Source: an uncultured Clostridium sp.
Lineage (GTDB): Bacteria > Bacillota > Clostridia > TANB77 > CAG-508
Reading direction: 5' to 3'
Assembly: GCA_947388675.1 (NCBI GenBank)
Contig: CANDRW010000010.1
Location: 1 to 50,562 of the forward strand
DNA length: 50,562 bases
The position numbers and the translations under genes are program-made. Each line of letters begins with the position of its first letter. Position 1 is the stretch's first letter. Shown here piece by piece: positions 34,776 through 44,917 of the stretch. The notes under the pieces were generated by a model. That model was not told the origin of the DNA and did not search any database. It saw only the letters and a program-made list of their open reading frames with translations.

Positions 34776-35341
34776 TTATCCACGATATGCTCAAGTTAAA
34801 GATAAAAAATATAAGATTAATACTGACTATAGAATAGCACTTAGATGTGAAGAAATTGCCAAGACAAATGTATCTGAAGAAGAAAGAGCATTAGCTATAA
34901 TATATTTGCTATTTGGCGATAAGGGACTACAAGATTCTGAAAACTGGAATGATTTGTTACAAATAGCACTCAAATACTTAAATTGCGGAAAAGAAATGCA
35001 AGAAAATGATAATCAAGAGGAAGCGAATATGGATTTCACACAAGATTGGGAATACATAAGAACTTCTTTTTTTTATGACTACAATATTAGACTGACTAAA
35101 AATAAATACATGCATTGGTGGGAATTTTACAACTTACTTTGTCGGATTAAGTGACAACTGCATTTTAAACAGAGTGAGATTTGTAAGAGATTATGACATA
35201 AGTACAATAAAAGATAGCAAAGAAAAAGCAAAATGGATAAAACAAAAAGAGCAAGTAGCGTTAAAACACAGAAAGAGCGAAAAAACAGAAGAACAAAAGA
35301 GATTAGATAGATTATTTGAACAACAGCTAAAAGGCGGGTGA
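34768..35341 (+). CDS. Gp15-like tail assembly protein, one CGG +1 shift
   Basis: In-frame CGG (C at 35143) would end the protein at LLCRIK. Skipping the C gives MHWWEFYNLLCGLSDNCILNRVRFVRDYD and a 190-residue Gp15-type protein ending just before the tape-measure gene. Tail chaperone genes of many phages use programmed -1 shifts; this one is +1 and follows the same CGG rule as non-tail genes, so it is not the classical case. Confidence 0.85.
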
Positions 35342-35349
35342 AAAAGGCA

Positions 35350-37329
35350 ATGGCAGTCAATGGATATTTAAAAATCAAAACTAAGCTAGATAATAGCGGA
35401 ATAGATAAAGACAAAGCTGAATTGGAAAATAAAATTAAGAAACTACAAACGGATAATTCAAATGCAAGTCAAGAAGAAAGAATATTACAAAGACAAATTA
35501 ATAAGTATAACGAATTAACAAAAAAGGCAGAAGAATATAAGCAAAAGATGGAATCTTTGCAAGTTATGAAAAATGGAAAATTAGAAGTAACAGACAAAGG
35601 TCAAATGCTGAATTTGCAAGCAATGTATTCAGTAGCAAACGATGAAATAGAAAAACAAGCTAAAAGCATAGAAAAAGTACATACTAGGCTACAAAAAGTT
35701 AAGGATAGGCAAACAGAAAACAATATTAAAATATCAGAATTTAAGCAAAAGATAGACCAGATAGAAATAAAAAAGGTCCAAAACGGAATGGATACGGTAG
35801 GAAAAAAACTACAAAATTCAATAGAAAAACTAGGAAGAATGACTTTAGCAATAGCAGGAATAAGGACAGCTTGGGGAGCGGTTAAAAGTGCAATAAGTAT
35901 GGTATCACAATACAATCCACAAATGGCAGTGGACTTTGAATATATGCGATATTGTGTAGCAAATTTATTAGTGCCAGCAGTACAGTGGTTGATTAAATTA
36001 TTGTATACAGTATTGTCTTATGTGAACGCTATTGCAAGTGCATGGTTTGGGATAAACTTATTTAGCAATTCAAGTGCGAAGAACTTTCAGAAGATGAAGA
36101 ATAGTGCTGGTGGAACAGCAAAGGCTGCAAAAGAAATTCAAAAATCACTACAAGGATTTGACGAAATGAATATTCTACAAGACGATGGAAGTACATCTGG
36201 AAATACAGGAACAGGAATAGCAGTCCCAAGTATGGATTTAAGCACATGGAAGGCAGAAGTTCCAGCTTGGCTAAAATGGATTATAGATAATAAAGACTTA
36301 ATTTTATCAGTGTTAGCAGGAATTGTAATGACAGTTATGTCTCTAAAACTAGGACTAGGTGGCATAGTTTCTTTAGGACTAGGAATGTTAATAGGAGGAA
36401 TAGTTTATGCAGTTCAATCATTGCTTGAATACTTAAAGAATCCTACTTTTGAAAATTTAGGGAAATTTATTCAAGGCATTGGTATAGCAATAATAGGATT
36501 AGGTGCAATTATAGCAGTGGCAACAGGAAGTTTAATAGGAATCGTTATTGGAGCAATAGTCTTAATATGGGGAACAATAGTCAAATATTGGGATAATATA
36601 AAAGCATTTTTTCAAGGAATAATAGATTGGCTAACAGGTAAAAGTGACTGGGTTCGCGAAATGTTTGGAGATACTATAGGAGACATCTACGATAATTTTG
36701 TTGCAGGATTACAAGATATTTTAGATTGGTTTGACATGGTATTTAAAGGAATAAAAGCAAATTTCGACGAATTTATTGCATTTTTCAAAAACATATTTGC
36801 AGGAGATTGGAAAGCGGCTTGGCAAAATGTTAAAAATATATTTGGAAATATTTGGAATAGTATAGTAAATACTGTAAAAACAATGGCAAATATAATTGGA
36901 AAAATTGCTATTAACATTGGAAAAACAGTAGGATCAACAATATCAGGAGCATTTAAAGCAATAGTAAATGGCGTTATGTGGGCAATTGAAAATACTCTTA
37001 ATGCACCAATCAGGGCAGTAAATGGATTAATAGACAAAGTAAATCAGGTACCTGGAATAAATTTGGGAAAAATCAATACATTTAGTTTGCCACGTTTAGC
37101 AAGAGGTGGTGTTATAGCCCAACCAACAACAGCAGTCATAGGAGAAGCAGGAAAAGAAGCAATAGTTCCACTTGAAAACAATACAGAGGGACTAGAACTT
37201 ATAGCAGACAAGATTGCATCTAAAATGGGTGGAAGTGGAATTGTCAACGTGTATTTAGATGGAAAACTAATTCAAAGACAAATGACTAAAAGAAGTCAAC
37301 AGCTTGCCTTTGCTAGAAATGGGAGGTAA
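35350..37329 (+). CDS. Tail tape measure protein
   Basis: 659 residues: an N-terminal coiled coil (30-150), hydrophobic central helices (VLAGIVMTVMSLKLGLGGIV), many aromatic-spaced repeats (FKNIFAGDWKAAWQNVKNIFGNIWNSI) and the C-terminal LARGGVIAQPTTAVIGEAGKEAIVPLE typical of tape measures. Length predicts a short tail, about 100 nm. ATG 35350 has AAAAAGG upstream; GTG 35338 is possible. Confidence 0.9.
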   Translation: MAVNGYLKIKTKLDNSGIDKDKAELENKIKKLQTDNSNASQEERILQRQINKYNELTKKAEEYKQKMESLQVMKNGKLEVTDKGQMLNLQAMYSVANDEIEKQAKSIEKVHTRLQKVKDRQTENNIKISEFKQKIDQIEIKKVQNGMDTVGKKLQNSIEKLGRMTLAIAGIRTAWGAVKSAISMVSQYNPQMAVDFEYMRYCVANLLVPAVQWLIKLLYTVLSYVNAIASAWFGINLFSNSSAKNFQKMKNSAGGTAKAAKEIQKSLQGFDEMNILQDDGSTSGNTGTGIAVPSMDLSTWKAEVPAWLKWIIDNKDLILSVLAGIVMTVMSLKLGLGGIVSLGLGMLIGGIVYAVQSLLEYLKNPTFENLGKFIQGIGIAIIGLGAIIAVATGSLIGIVIGAIVLIWGTIVKYWDNIKAFFQGIIDWLTGKSDWVREMFGDTIGDIYDNFVAGLQDILDWFDMVFKGIKANFDEFIAFFKNIFAGDWKAAWQNVKNIFGNIWNSIVNTVKTMANIIGKIAINIGKTVGSTISGAFKAIVNGVMWAIENTLNAPIRAVNGLIDKVNQVPGINLGKINTFSLPRLARGGVIAQPTTAVIGEAGKEAIVPLENNTEGLELIADKIASKMGGSGIVNVYLDGKLIQRQMTKRSQQLAFARNGR

Positions 37330-37332
37330 CTT

Positions 37333-37716
37333 ATGTTAATAGATAAAGATAGTCTAATTATAGATGGAGTAAAAATGGCACAATATCTTATAAGTGCTAA
37401 GTTTGGTTATCATAAAATATGGGGCAAGGATACTGGAAGAGCACTGTCAGGAGATAACTCAGGAACACTCAAAGGTATTTATCCCAAAATTACGATGACA
37501 TTTAGAAAATTAAATGAAGAAGAGGTAGGAACTGTCCTATCTCTTTTTAATAAGGCAGAAAATAAGGTTACTTTCTATAATCCAGACTTGAAGAAAACAA
37601 TTAAGAATATGTCTTGTTATTCGAATGATCAAGAATATGACCAAAAATATCTAGGCAAAGTGGAAGGATATAGCAGTGCTGTAATAGCTAATAAGAAAAG
37701 GGAGCATTATGTATGA
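37333..37716 (+). CDS. Tail protein downstream of tape measure
   Basis: 127 residues, beta-rich (YLISAKFGYHKIWGKDTGRALSGDNSGTLKGIYPKI). Probably a baseplate or distal-tail component by position. It overlaps the next gene by 4 bp. Confidence 0.65.
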   Translation: MLIDKDSLIIDGVKMAQYLISAKFGYHKIWGKDTGRALSGDNSGTLKGIYPKITMTFRKLNEEEVGTVLSLFNKAENKVTFYNPDLKKTIKNMSCYSNDQEYDQKYLGKVEGYSSAVIANKKREHYV

Positions 37717-39077
37717 AAAATGTATCAGATAATTTCAAAATTGATATACGAACATATGGTAGACAATTAGATTTCAAGATAAAAATAAACAATATAGAAG
37801 ATGACATGGATAATTTTAATTACTTAAAGCCAGCTTTCCATGCTGATTTATTTAAAACAGTAATGCACGAGTTAGAAGTAGATAGTAAAAACAAACTAGA
37901 AGAAAAGACAAAAATAAATATAGAATCAGGTATAAAAGTAAATGAGCCAAGTTATGAATATATAACTTACAATACATATACAGTGAAAAATTGCGAAAGA
38001 CAAGAAGATACTAATTCATATGTAAGCTTAGCTTATGACAAAATGTTAGAAGCCATGGTTGATTACGATTTAGAATTGACAGAGAAAATTCCTTTGAGGA
38101 CATATTTAATTAAAATATGCCAAAGACTAGGTTGGAATACTAATAATATTCCAGTCACTTTTATTAATTCAAATAAATTAGTAGATCCAAATCTGCACAG
38201 AGAAATTGGTTATACATTTAGAGATGTGCTAGATGAGATTGCTACTTTATCTTGTAGTGCTTTGTTATTTATTAATGATGAATTTTATTTAGCATATCCA
38301 GTTGTGACGAATGAAACAATTGACGAAACTTATTTAGATGAAGACAATGTCACAATTGGAGAAAAATACTTTATCAATTCATTAGTATTTAGCCGTGCTG
38401 AAGAAAGCGATAATATTTATCGACAAGATACTGTAAGTATTGAAGTAAACGGGTTGCACGAATATAGAATAGCTGACAATCAGTTACTTAGCACAAATGA
38501 CAGAGATTTATATATAGATGAGATGTGGGAATATTTAAAGAACTTTGAATTTTATCCCTTTGATGTAAAGTCAAAAGGGATTTTATTTTTAGAAGCTTAT
38601 GACCAGTTTAGCTTTTTCTTAAATGGAAAAACATATCCAACTATCTTATTAAATAGCGAAGTGGATTTTGACGATGGACTAACAGAAGATATATATACAG
38701 AAGAACCAGCTGAAACTGAAACAGATTATAAATATGCAGACATTACAGATAAGAGGATAAACCAAACTTATATTTCAGTAGACAAGCAAAATCAAAAAAT
38801 TACTCAGTTAGTCAATCAGTCTACAGAGCATGAAGAGAAACTAGCACAACAAGAAATAGATATTAACGGTTTAAAGCAAAGCGTATCAAACACAATAGAT
38901 TATAAGAGAGAAGCTCAAGGTATCACAGAAATACACATAGAAGATGCAAGTGCAACAGAGGTATTACAACTAGAGGTCAAGGGAAATAAGACATACAACA
39001 ACTACTTATTCCCGAGCGAGAATTTATTTCCATCAGAGAATCTCTATCCAAACACGGAAGGAAGTGAATTAATTTGA
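37713..39077 (+). CDS. Baseplate/tail structural protein
   Basis: 454 residues; the first two thirds resemble phage tail proteins with a baseplate-hub plan, followed by a coiled coil and a terminal near-duplicated peptide LFPSENLFPSENLYP. It ends by overlapping the fibre gene. Confidence 0.65.
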   Translation: MKNVSDNFKIDIRTYGRQLDFKIKINNIEDDMDNFNYLKPAFHADLFKTVMHELEVDSKNKLEEKTKINIESGIKVNEPSYEYITYNTYTVKNCERQEDTNSYVSLAYDKMLEAMVDYDLELTEKIPLRTYLIKICQRLGWNTNNIPVTFINSNKLVDPNLHREIGYTFRDVLDEIATLSCSALLFINDEFYLAYPVVTNETIDETYLDEDNVTIGEKYFINSLVFSRAEESDNIYRQDTVSIEVNGLHEYRIADNQLLSTNDRDLYIDEMWEYLKNFEFYPFDVKSKGILFLEAYDQFSFFLNGKTYPTILLNSEVDFDDGLTEDIYTEEPAETETDYKYADITDKRINQTYISVDKQNQKITQLVNQSTEHEEKLAQQEIDINGLKQSVSNTIDYKREAQGITEIHIEDASATEVLQLEVKGNKTYNNYLFPSENLFPSENLYPNTEGSELI

Positions 39078-40721
39078 AATATAAGATTATAGTAGATAAA
39101 CAAAGCAGAACAAATCCATCGACAGAAAAACGAGAATATGAGATAGATATAGAAGAACTAAGATGCAAAGGGAAAATTAGTGATGATTTAATCATAACTA
39201 ATGCAGAAGCTTATGTAATGCGACGATTAGAACTGTCAGAGTATTATGTTTTATCTGTATTACCAGAACCAATTAAAGAACCTTTAGAAAGTTTACAAAT
39301 TAAGTTATTTGAAGGAAACAACTACATCTATCTACTAGATATGGCAGGAAATTGGCTTTATGTGAAATACATATTAAAGAATGATTTTACAGATGTATAT
39401 GTAACATTAAATACAATGCAAAGTGCAATAAATCAAACTGCAAAGGAAATTGCTTTACTTGTAAGTCAAAAATTAGAAAGTTATTCTACTACTGAAGAAA
39501 TACAGTCTTTATTAGAGATACTAGCTTATCAAATTAATCTTGAAGTAAGTAAGAAAGTAAATGAAGATGAGTTCTCAACAAAGTTAAGCGTGGACTGGGA
39601 AAGTGTGCAAATTGCTTGGAATACAATTTCAGAATACATACAATTTATTAATGCAGAGTTACAAATAAAAGATAGTTATAAGAATTTATTAATGGCATTA
39701 ACACAAAATGGCCAAGAATTTTTTAGAAATGGATCTTATGTGGGAAAGATTGGAACGAATCAACTGGATGAGGATAACAGCAAAAAAGGGTTAGTTTTTG
39801 ATTTGGATACAGGAGGAAGTTATATGGGTTGGGCATCTTGGGAAGCTGCATTAGGGTTATATATAATGAAATTAACGTATGCGAAAGCAAATGCTATAAG
39901 TGGATACCAAGAAGGGATTAATTTTGGATGTGACTTGTTGTTAAATGAATTTCCACTAAGATTTGGAAATGGAAAAGATAAAATAGGACAGTACGGAAAT
40001 AGTGTAGGCTTGGAAATTGCTAAATCATTTCAAATTCTTAAAGACAATAACGATGGAAGTATGGATATAATTTTTGAAGTAGAAAAAGGTAAGACAACAA
40101 ACAGTGGAATTTTAGATATGTGTCGGTTTTAAAATAATAAACAACGGGAATAGTTCATCAGACGGAAGACTAAAAAAGTCAATCTTTAACAGCAAAATAT
40201 CAGCTATTGACAGAATAAACCAAATGAAACATAGAGAATTTACATGGAAAGAAAATGAAGAACAAGAAGATATTGGATATATAGCACAAGAACTAGAAGA
40301 AATAGATAATAACTATGTTAGCCATAATTACAAAGAAGACGAAGATGGCAATATAACCATGGATAGATATGAGGTGAGAATATTACCCATTCTGGCCACA
40401 GCAACTAAGGCTATTCAAGAACAGCAAGTCATAATCAAACAACAACAAGAACAAATAGAAAAGCAAAAACAATTTATAGAATTGGTAAAAGAGAAATTAA
40501 ATATGCAAGAAGAATATAATGAAATATTTAGTACAAAAACAACAATAAAAAGAGCAAGTCGTAAGGAGCAAGAAACAGTATATACTGGAGAGGTTATAAA
40601 TAGACAAAAAGAAATTAAAAAAGTTAATCCAAAGGAAAAATTATTAAAATATTTAGAAAATGGAAATATTGAAATTTCAGAAAGAGAAAGACAGGAGGCG
40701 AAGGCAAATGGAAAAGGTTAA
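39074..40721 (+). CDS. Tail fibre with S74 intramolecular chaperone, one CGG +1 shift
   Basis: 548 residues from TTG 39074. An elongated fibre with heptad segments is followed by a receptor-like region, then a C-terminal Peptidase_S74 self-cleaving chaperone (SSSDGRLKKSI, IGYIAQELEEI). In-frame CGG (C at 40124) sits between fibre and chaperone; skipping it gives ILDMCVGFKIINNGNSSSDGRLKK. Unshifted product would be a fibre without its trimerising chaperone. The tail end is a Gln-rich coiled coil. Confidence 0.85.
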
Positions 40722-41696
40722 TTTTGAAGAGGGGCAATTAATTAAACCAGCTACAGTAACAATAGATGGAACAGAACATCAAGTTACACCAGCACAGAGA
40801 GCTGGAGCAACGCCATTGTCAGCACACGTTTTGAACTTGCTACAAGACAACATAGAAGAAGAAATAGAGTTAGGTAAAGAAGAAGCAAAAGAAATTATAG
40901 TGAGCGTAACAGAACCGACACGGAGGGAGTAGAAGAAAAATTTGGCTACAGAAAAGTAAAAATCTATTCAGTGGCTTTTACAGAACAAATAATAGTAATG
41001 AAAATGGCACAGTTGTTGGAAATAAATATACATCAACATCAAGAATGGGACTTGCTACATTTGTGTTTAAAATGCAGTTGCAAAGTAATGAACAGCTAGC
41101 GATATCATTTAAGAATTTAACTGCTAATGCAGAGTTTAAATATCTATTATCAGATGAAGATTTAAGCACTAGTGATACTATTGTAGATAAAACGAACAAT
41201 AGTGGTGCAGACTTAATAAACAATTTAATTATTAAAAATATATTAAATAAAAAATATTTATATATGAGTTTTCGATGCGGATTGGGACAAAATAGTGCTA
41301 GCGTAGAAGATATACAGATAGAACATAACAACAATGTAACAAAATATGAAGCTTATGTAGAAGATAAAATATTTATTTTAAATGATAATAATGTTTATGA
41401 AGAATTTGACAAGAAGGAAGAATATAAAGAAATCAACTTAGGTTCATTGGCAAATGCTGACACAACAGCACTAACGTTTAATACGACACTGAAAGATACT
41501 GATACAATTAAAAGCTATCAGCTGTTTGCTGAAAATAGAACAAATCAACAACTTTTAACAGTGCCGTTTTTAGCTTTAAATCGGTACAGATTATATTTCA
41601 GCGTATTTGGATAACAATCAGACCATTACAGCTAAGACAAATTGGAATGCTAGTAGCTTTGATTTGATTTTAAAAGTGAGTATAGAAGAAAATTAA
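40708..41696 (+). CDS. Receptor-binding/baseplate protein, two CGG +1 shifts
   Basis: ATG 40708 follows AGGAGG. The start FEEGQLIKPATVTIDGTEHQVTPAQ...GATPLSAHVLNLLQ is typical of phage fibre-adjacent proteins. Skipping C at 40921 and 41582 (both in-frame CGG) gives VTEPTGGSRRKIW and FLALNGTDYISAYLDNNQTI, producing 328 residues with a beta-sandwich-like C-terminal part. Conventional reading gives three fragments. Confidence 0.78.
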
Positions 41697-41713
41697 GAAA
41701 GGAAATTAGAAGT

Positions 41714-42025
41714 ATGGAAGATACTACAGAATTAAGAGAAAAAGTAGCACATCTAGAAGAACGTGAAAAGTCAAATACGCATAGAATAAACAGTTTAGAA
41801 GAAAAAGTTGAAAACATACATGAGCTAGCTTCATCTGTAAAGCTACTAGCTTCAGAAACAAAAGCTATGCGTGAAGATGTCAACAGCATGGATAACAGAT
41901 TAAAAGAAGTAGAAGAAAAACCAGCAAAGAACTGGGACAGTATAAAAATGTATATTATAACATCTATAATTTCGCTGATTATAGGAACTGGTGGTGGTGC
42001 TTTAATAGCACTAATTATTAAATAG
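41714..42025 (+). CDS. XhlA-like lysis accessory protein
   Basis: 103 residues: a long coiled coil and a C-terminal membrane span (MYIITSIISLIIGTGGGALIALII), the layout of haemolysin XhlA proteins that act with the holin. AAAGGAAATTAG precedes ATG. Confidence 0.8.
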   Translation: MEDTTELREKVAHLEEREKSNTHRINSLEEKVENIHELASSVKLLASETKAMREDVNSMDNRLKEVEEKPAKNWDSIKMYIITSIISLIIGTGGGALIALIIK

Positions 42026-42040
42026 AAGAGAGGTAAAGAT

Positions 42041-42235
42041 ATGAAACAAGCATGGAATGATTTAAAAAGTTTTATAACAGTAGCAATGATTATATTATTA
42101 TTTGTTATTGTAATAGCAAACTTATTAGGTGCTAATCTAGCAGAGAATTTACTAATTTTAGTAACTAACTTATCAACAGCAGTATTTACATATTATTTCA
42201 CGAAGAAAGAAAAAAATGAAAGTGAGGAAAAATAG
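42041..42235 (+). CDS. Holin
   Basis: 64 residues with two membrane segments (VAMIILLFVIVIANLLG and ENLLILVTNLSTAVFTYYF) and a charged C-terminus, directly before the amidase gene. GAGAGG precedes ATG. Confidence 0.75.
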   Translation: MKQAWNDLKSFITVAMIILLFVIVIANLLGANLAENLLILVTNLSTAVFTYYFTKKEKNESEEK

Positions 42236-43016
42236 ATGAAAATATTATTAATTGCAGGTCATGGAGCAGGTGACCCACGGGGCTTGTGGAAATGGCTATA
42301 AGGAAGCGGACTTAACAAGAGAACTAGTAGAGAATTTAACAAAGAAGCTAAAACAATATGCAACAGTAGATATTTATAATAAAAATAGAAATGCTTTCTA
42401 TGACTGCCAAAATGGAACATTTAAAATTGGAAAATACAACTATGTATTAGAAATACATTTTAATGCGTCAGCAAATGGCAAGGGACATGGATCAGAATGT
42501 TTTGTAACAACTAAAGAAGCAGGAATTACAGTAGAACAAGCAATTATGAAAAATATGAGCAAGTTCTTTACACTAAGAGATAACGATAGCATCTTTGATG
42601 GAGTAAAGAGAACTAATTTCTTAGTAATTAATACAGTAAAATCAAATGGCATTTCTGGAGCATTGCTAGAAACATGCTTTATTGATAATAAAGACGATAT
42701 GAATATTTATCAAAAGAATAAAGAAAAAATAGCACAAGCAATCTGTGATGGAATTGTAAGTGGATTTGGTTTAAAGAAAAATAGTACAAGCACTAATAAT
42801 GCACAAACTACGAGTAAGCCAGAAACAAATACTAACAAAACTATCAAAGCAGGTGATAAAGTAAAAGTGTTAAAAGCAGTACAATATAATAATCAACCAT
42901 TCATCTGTTATTATAAAGAATATGATGTAATAGAAGTAAAATGCGATCGTGCCGTTATTGGTAAAGGCAAAGCTGTTACCTGTGCCATTAATATTAAGAA
43001 TATTCAAAAGATTTAA
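42236..43016 (+). CDS. N-acetylmuramoyl-L-alanine amidase endolysin, one CGG +1 shift
   Basis: A 259-residue Amidase_3 endolysin. Starts MKILLIAGHGAGDP, then in-frame CGG (C at 42278); skipping it gives GAGDPGACGNGYKEADLTREL, the zinc-site motif of the family (His and Glu ligands), followed by LEIHFNAS and LLETCFIDN. The C-terminal 60 residues form a small beta-rich wall-binding domain after an Asn/Thr linker. The start is one base after the holin stop. Unshifted, only 20 residues would be made, so lysis depends on the shift. Confidence 0.9.
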
Positions 43017-43043
43017 TTTCAGATAATAACTTACATATCTAAA

Positions 43044-43061
43044 AATAAAAAACGGCTTAGA
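43044..43061 (+). repeat. Direct repeat left of cargo gene
   Basis: AATAAAAAACGGCTTAGA recurs with one A fewer at 44289-44305, bracketing the 20-residue peptide and the membrane protein gene. Confidence 0.55.
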
Positions 43062-43174
43062 ATTGATTTTAGAGCGAGTTTCACTTTTTTTCTTGACTTT
43101 TAAAAGTTATTCATGTAAACTAAACATAGTTCATATAATATAGTGTAAACTTATATTTAAAGGAGGAAAAGGAT

Positions 43175-43237
43175 ATGTATGGAGATTGGATGAAAGATAT
43201 GCCTATTATTGTAAATAAGGATAATAAGAGTAAATAA
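43175..43237 (+). CDS. 20-residue peptide with strong ribosome site
   Basis: ATG 43175 has AAAGGAGG 7 nt upstream and encodes MYGDWMKDMPIIVNKDNKSK, followed by a terminator. It could be a small regulatory or signalling peptide; no family is recognised. Confidence 0.4.
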   Translation: MYGDWMKDMPIIVNKDNKSK

Positions 43238-43241
43238 ATTT

Positions 43242-43280
43242 AGTAAAGACAGTATAAATGCTATACTGTCTTTACTTTTG
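43242..43280. terminator. Bidirectional terminator
   Basis: A 15-bp perfect stem (43242-43256 with 43262-43276), shared by the lysis region and the convergent membrane protein gene. Confidence 0.85.
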
Positions 43281-44214
43281 GATCTAATATTTTATTTACT
43301 TTGTTTTTTAATTTATCTTCTTTCTTCAGGCTTAAAATATAAAGATTTGTCCACTCATTATATACATGTATGATATTTGTATAATATTTGTCTGAATAAG
43401 ATTTATTATTAGTCATTGCAATTTCTACCGCCAAACAACGAATAGTTCTTAAAAATACTTGATGTAGAGACTGATAAACATATTTTGAACCAGCAGCCTG
43501 ACTAGATAATCCCATACAAAGATATTCTAATTCATTTAATACATTAGAAACTAACATGCCAAACTTAAAAGGAAGGTCAGAGTTATCTAATATAAACAAA
43601 GCCCTAGCTTCTTCAACTGAATATTGCTTGTTTTCTTGCATTAATACTGAGAAAGATGTATCAGAGATAAACGACTCCAATAATCTATAGTATATCATAT
43701 CAAGATTACTCTCTTTTCTTTTCTTTTTGTATTTTTCTATAATATTATCATCAACATAAATGTTTCTAATTTCATTTGTATTGAAAATTTTAAAATCATC
43801 ATAGCGTTTTGAATCTAATTCTAAAAGACTATATAATTCTGACCCTTTAATTACCTCACATATAATAGAACATTTAATAGTCAATTTATCAGAAAACGAT
43901 TTTGCTATTTCTGATGCACGCTCTTGTTGTTTTAGAGTATTACTCTTATCAAATTGATAAATTGCCCAAACGGCTGCTATTATTAATGCTATCATACTAA
44001 GATAAGAAAACCAATTTTCTAAGGTAATTCCAAAGATTAAGACATTTTGTTCTTTTAAAGCATTATTTTCTATAATATTTGTTTTAGGGATAAAATAAAA
44101 AACAACACAAAATAAAATAAAAGTTAGAAATATAAATAAAATCCTAAACCAATGTTCTTTAGCATATTCTAATAGGTTGGATAATTTTGCAAACAAATCT
44201 TGAAAAAAATTCAT
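43261..44214 (-). CDS. Two-span membrane cargo protein
   Basis: 317 residues with two N-terminal membrane spans (IRLFIFLTFILFCVVFYFIP-like, residues 22-42, and WFSYLSMIALIIAAVWAIYQF, 68-88), then a large cytoplasmic helical domain. Somewhat like DUF4760 proteins. Encoded opposite to the late genes near the prophage end, typical of lysogenic conversion or superinfection-exclusion genes; that role is inferred. GGAGG precedes ATG 44214. Confidence 0.6.
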   Translation of the reverse strand: MNFFQDLFAKLSNLLEYAKEHWFRILFIFLTFILFCVVFYFIPKTNIIENNALKEQNVLIFGITLENWFSYLSMIALIIAAVWAIYQFDKSNTLKQQERASEIAKSFSDKLTIKCSIICEVIKGSELYSLLELDSKRYDDFKIFNTNEIRNIYVDDNIIEKYKKKRKESNLDMIYYRLLESFISDTSFSVLMQENKQYSVEEARALFILDNSDLPFKFGMLVSNVLNELEYLCMGLSSQAAGSKYVYQSLHQVFLRTIRCLAVEIAMTNNKSYSDKYYTNIIHVYNEWTNLYILSLKKEDKLKNKVNKILDPKVKTV

Positions 44215-44288
44215 AAATAGATGCCTCCAATTTTTTTACTTAGAAATTAATATATCACATTTTTTTCTATAATACAACAATTTAAAAC

Positions 44289-44323
44289 AATAAAAACGGC
44301 TTAGAGCTTAATCCAAGCCGTTT
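44289..44323 (+). repeat. Direct repeat and hairpin right of cargo gene
   Basis: Contains the second direct-repeat copy and a 9-bp stem AAACGGCTT/AAGCCGTTT (44294-44302 with 44315-44323). Confidence 0.5.
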
Positions 44324-44328
44324 AGTCT

Positions 44329-44478
44329 AATATACTTAAATTATAATAAAAATACTTGCTAAAAAATTGAAAGTAGAATCACTCTTAAAATTCCAATATA
44401 CTTAAATTATAATGGTGATTTAAAAAAATGTGCAAGACTAGCCTACTTCTTAAAATTCTAATATAAAAATTACATTAA
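44329..44478 (+). repeat. AT-rich direct repeats spaced 65-66 bp
   Basis: AATATACTTAAATTATAAT occurs at 44329 and 44395, and a diverged copy begins at 44460. Copies 2 and 3 share the preceding TCTTAAAATTC. The spacing resembles repeat-spacer units, but copies are few and degenerate and no cas gene is present. No gene is seen from 44215 to 44596. Confidence 0.4.
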
Positions 44479-44596
44479 AATTATTATAACTTATACATTT
44501 TAGAAAAGCAACATCAAAATATTTTTTAATCGACAAATTTCAACAAAGAAAAACAAAATAATATGTTATAATAGAAAAAAAAAGGAAGTGATGTAC

Positions 44597-44779
44597 ATGA
44601 CTGACTTTGAAAGAACTGTACAAGCCATCAAAGATTTAGATAAAATACCATCTGTTCAAGAATGGAACAAAATAGCTATTCAATATAATTTCTTGTCTAC
44701 ATATACTTTACGAGTGATTACTAACATGAACTTTGTTTCTTTTTGTAAATCGATAAGAATAAGAAAAAGTAATTTCTAA
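44597..44779 (+). CDS. Small phage protein
   Basis: 60 residues (MTDFERTVQAIKDLDKIPSVQEWNKIAIQYNFL...), helical and basic at the end, possibly DNA-binding. ATG 44597 has GGAAG upstream. Confidence 0.45.
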   Translation: MTDFERTVQAIKDLDKIPSVQEWNKIAIQYNFLSTYTLRVITNMNFVSFCKSIRIRKSNF

Positions 44780-44785
44780 AAAGAA

Positions 44786-44814
44786 TTGACAATTATAAAT
44801 ATTTACTATATAGT
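44786..44814 (+). promoter_or_regulatory. Promoter upstream of XRE gene
   Basis: TTGACA (44786-44791) and TATAGT (44809-44814) spaced by 17 bp. A hairpin AACCAC/GTGGTT (44850-44865) lies downstream in the leader. Confidence 0.65.
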
Positions 44815-44900
44815 TATACAAAAGATATAATATTTTAGCGTAATAAAATAACCACCATAGTGGTTAAGAAGTATGATTTAATAAAAAATGTAAATACTAA

Positions 44901-44915
44901 AGACACGAGGTGTCT
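44901..44915 (+). promoter_or_regulatory. Hairpin that hides the XRE gene ribosome site
   Basis: AGACAC/GTGTCT with loop GAG covers GAGGTG, the ribosome site of the ATG at 44918. Translation could depend on opening this hairpin. Confidence 0.45.
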
Positions 44916-44917
44916 AA

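Noticed and set aside
44329-44478. Calling a CRISPR array
   Set aside because: Only two good repeat copies, repeat ends not conserved, and no cas genes in the window.
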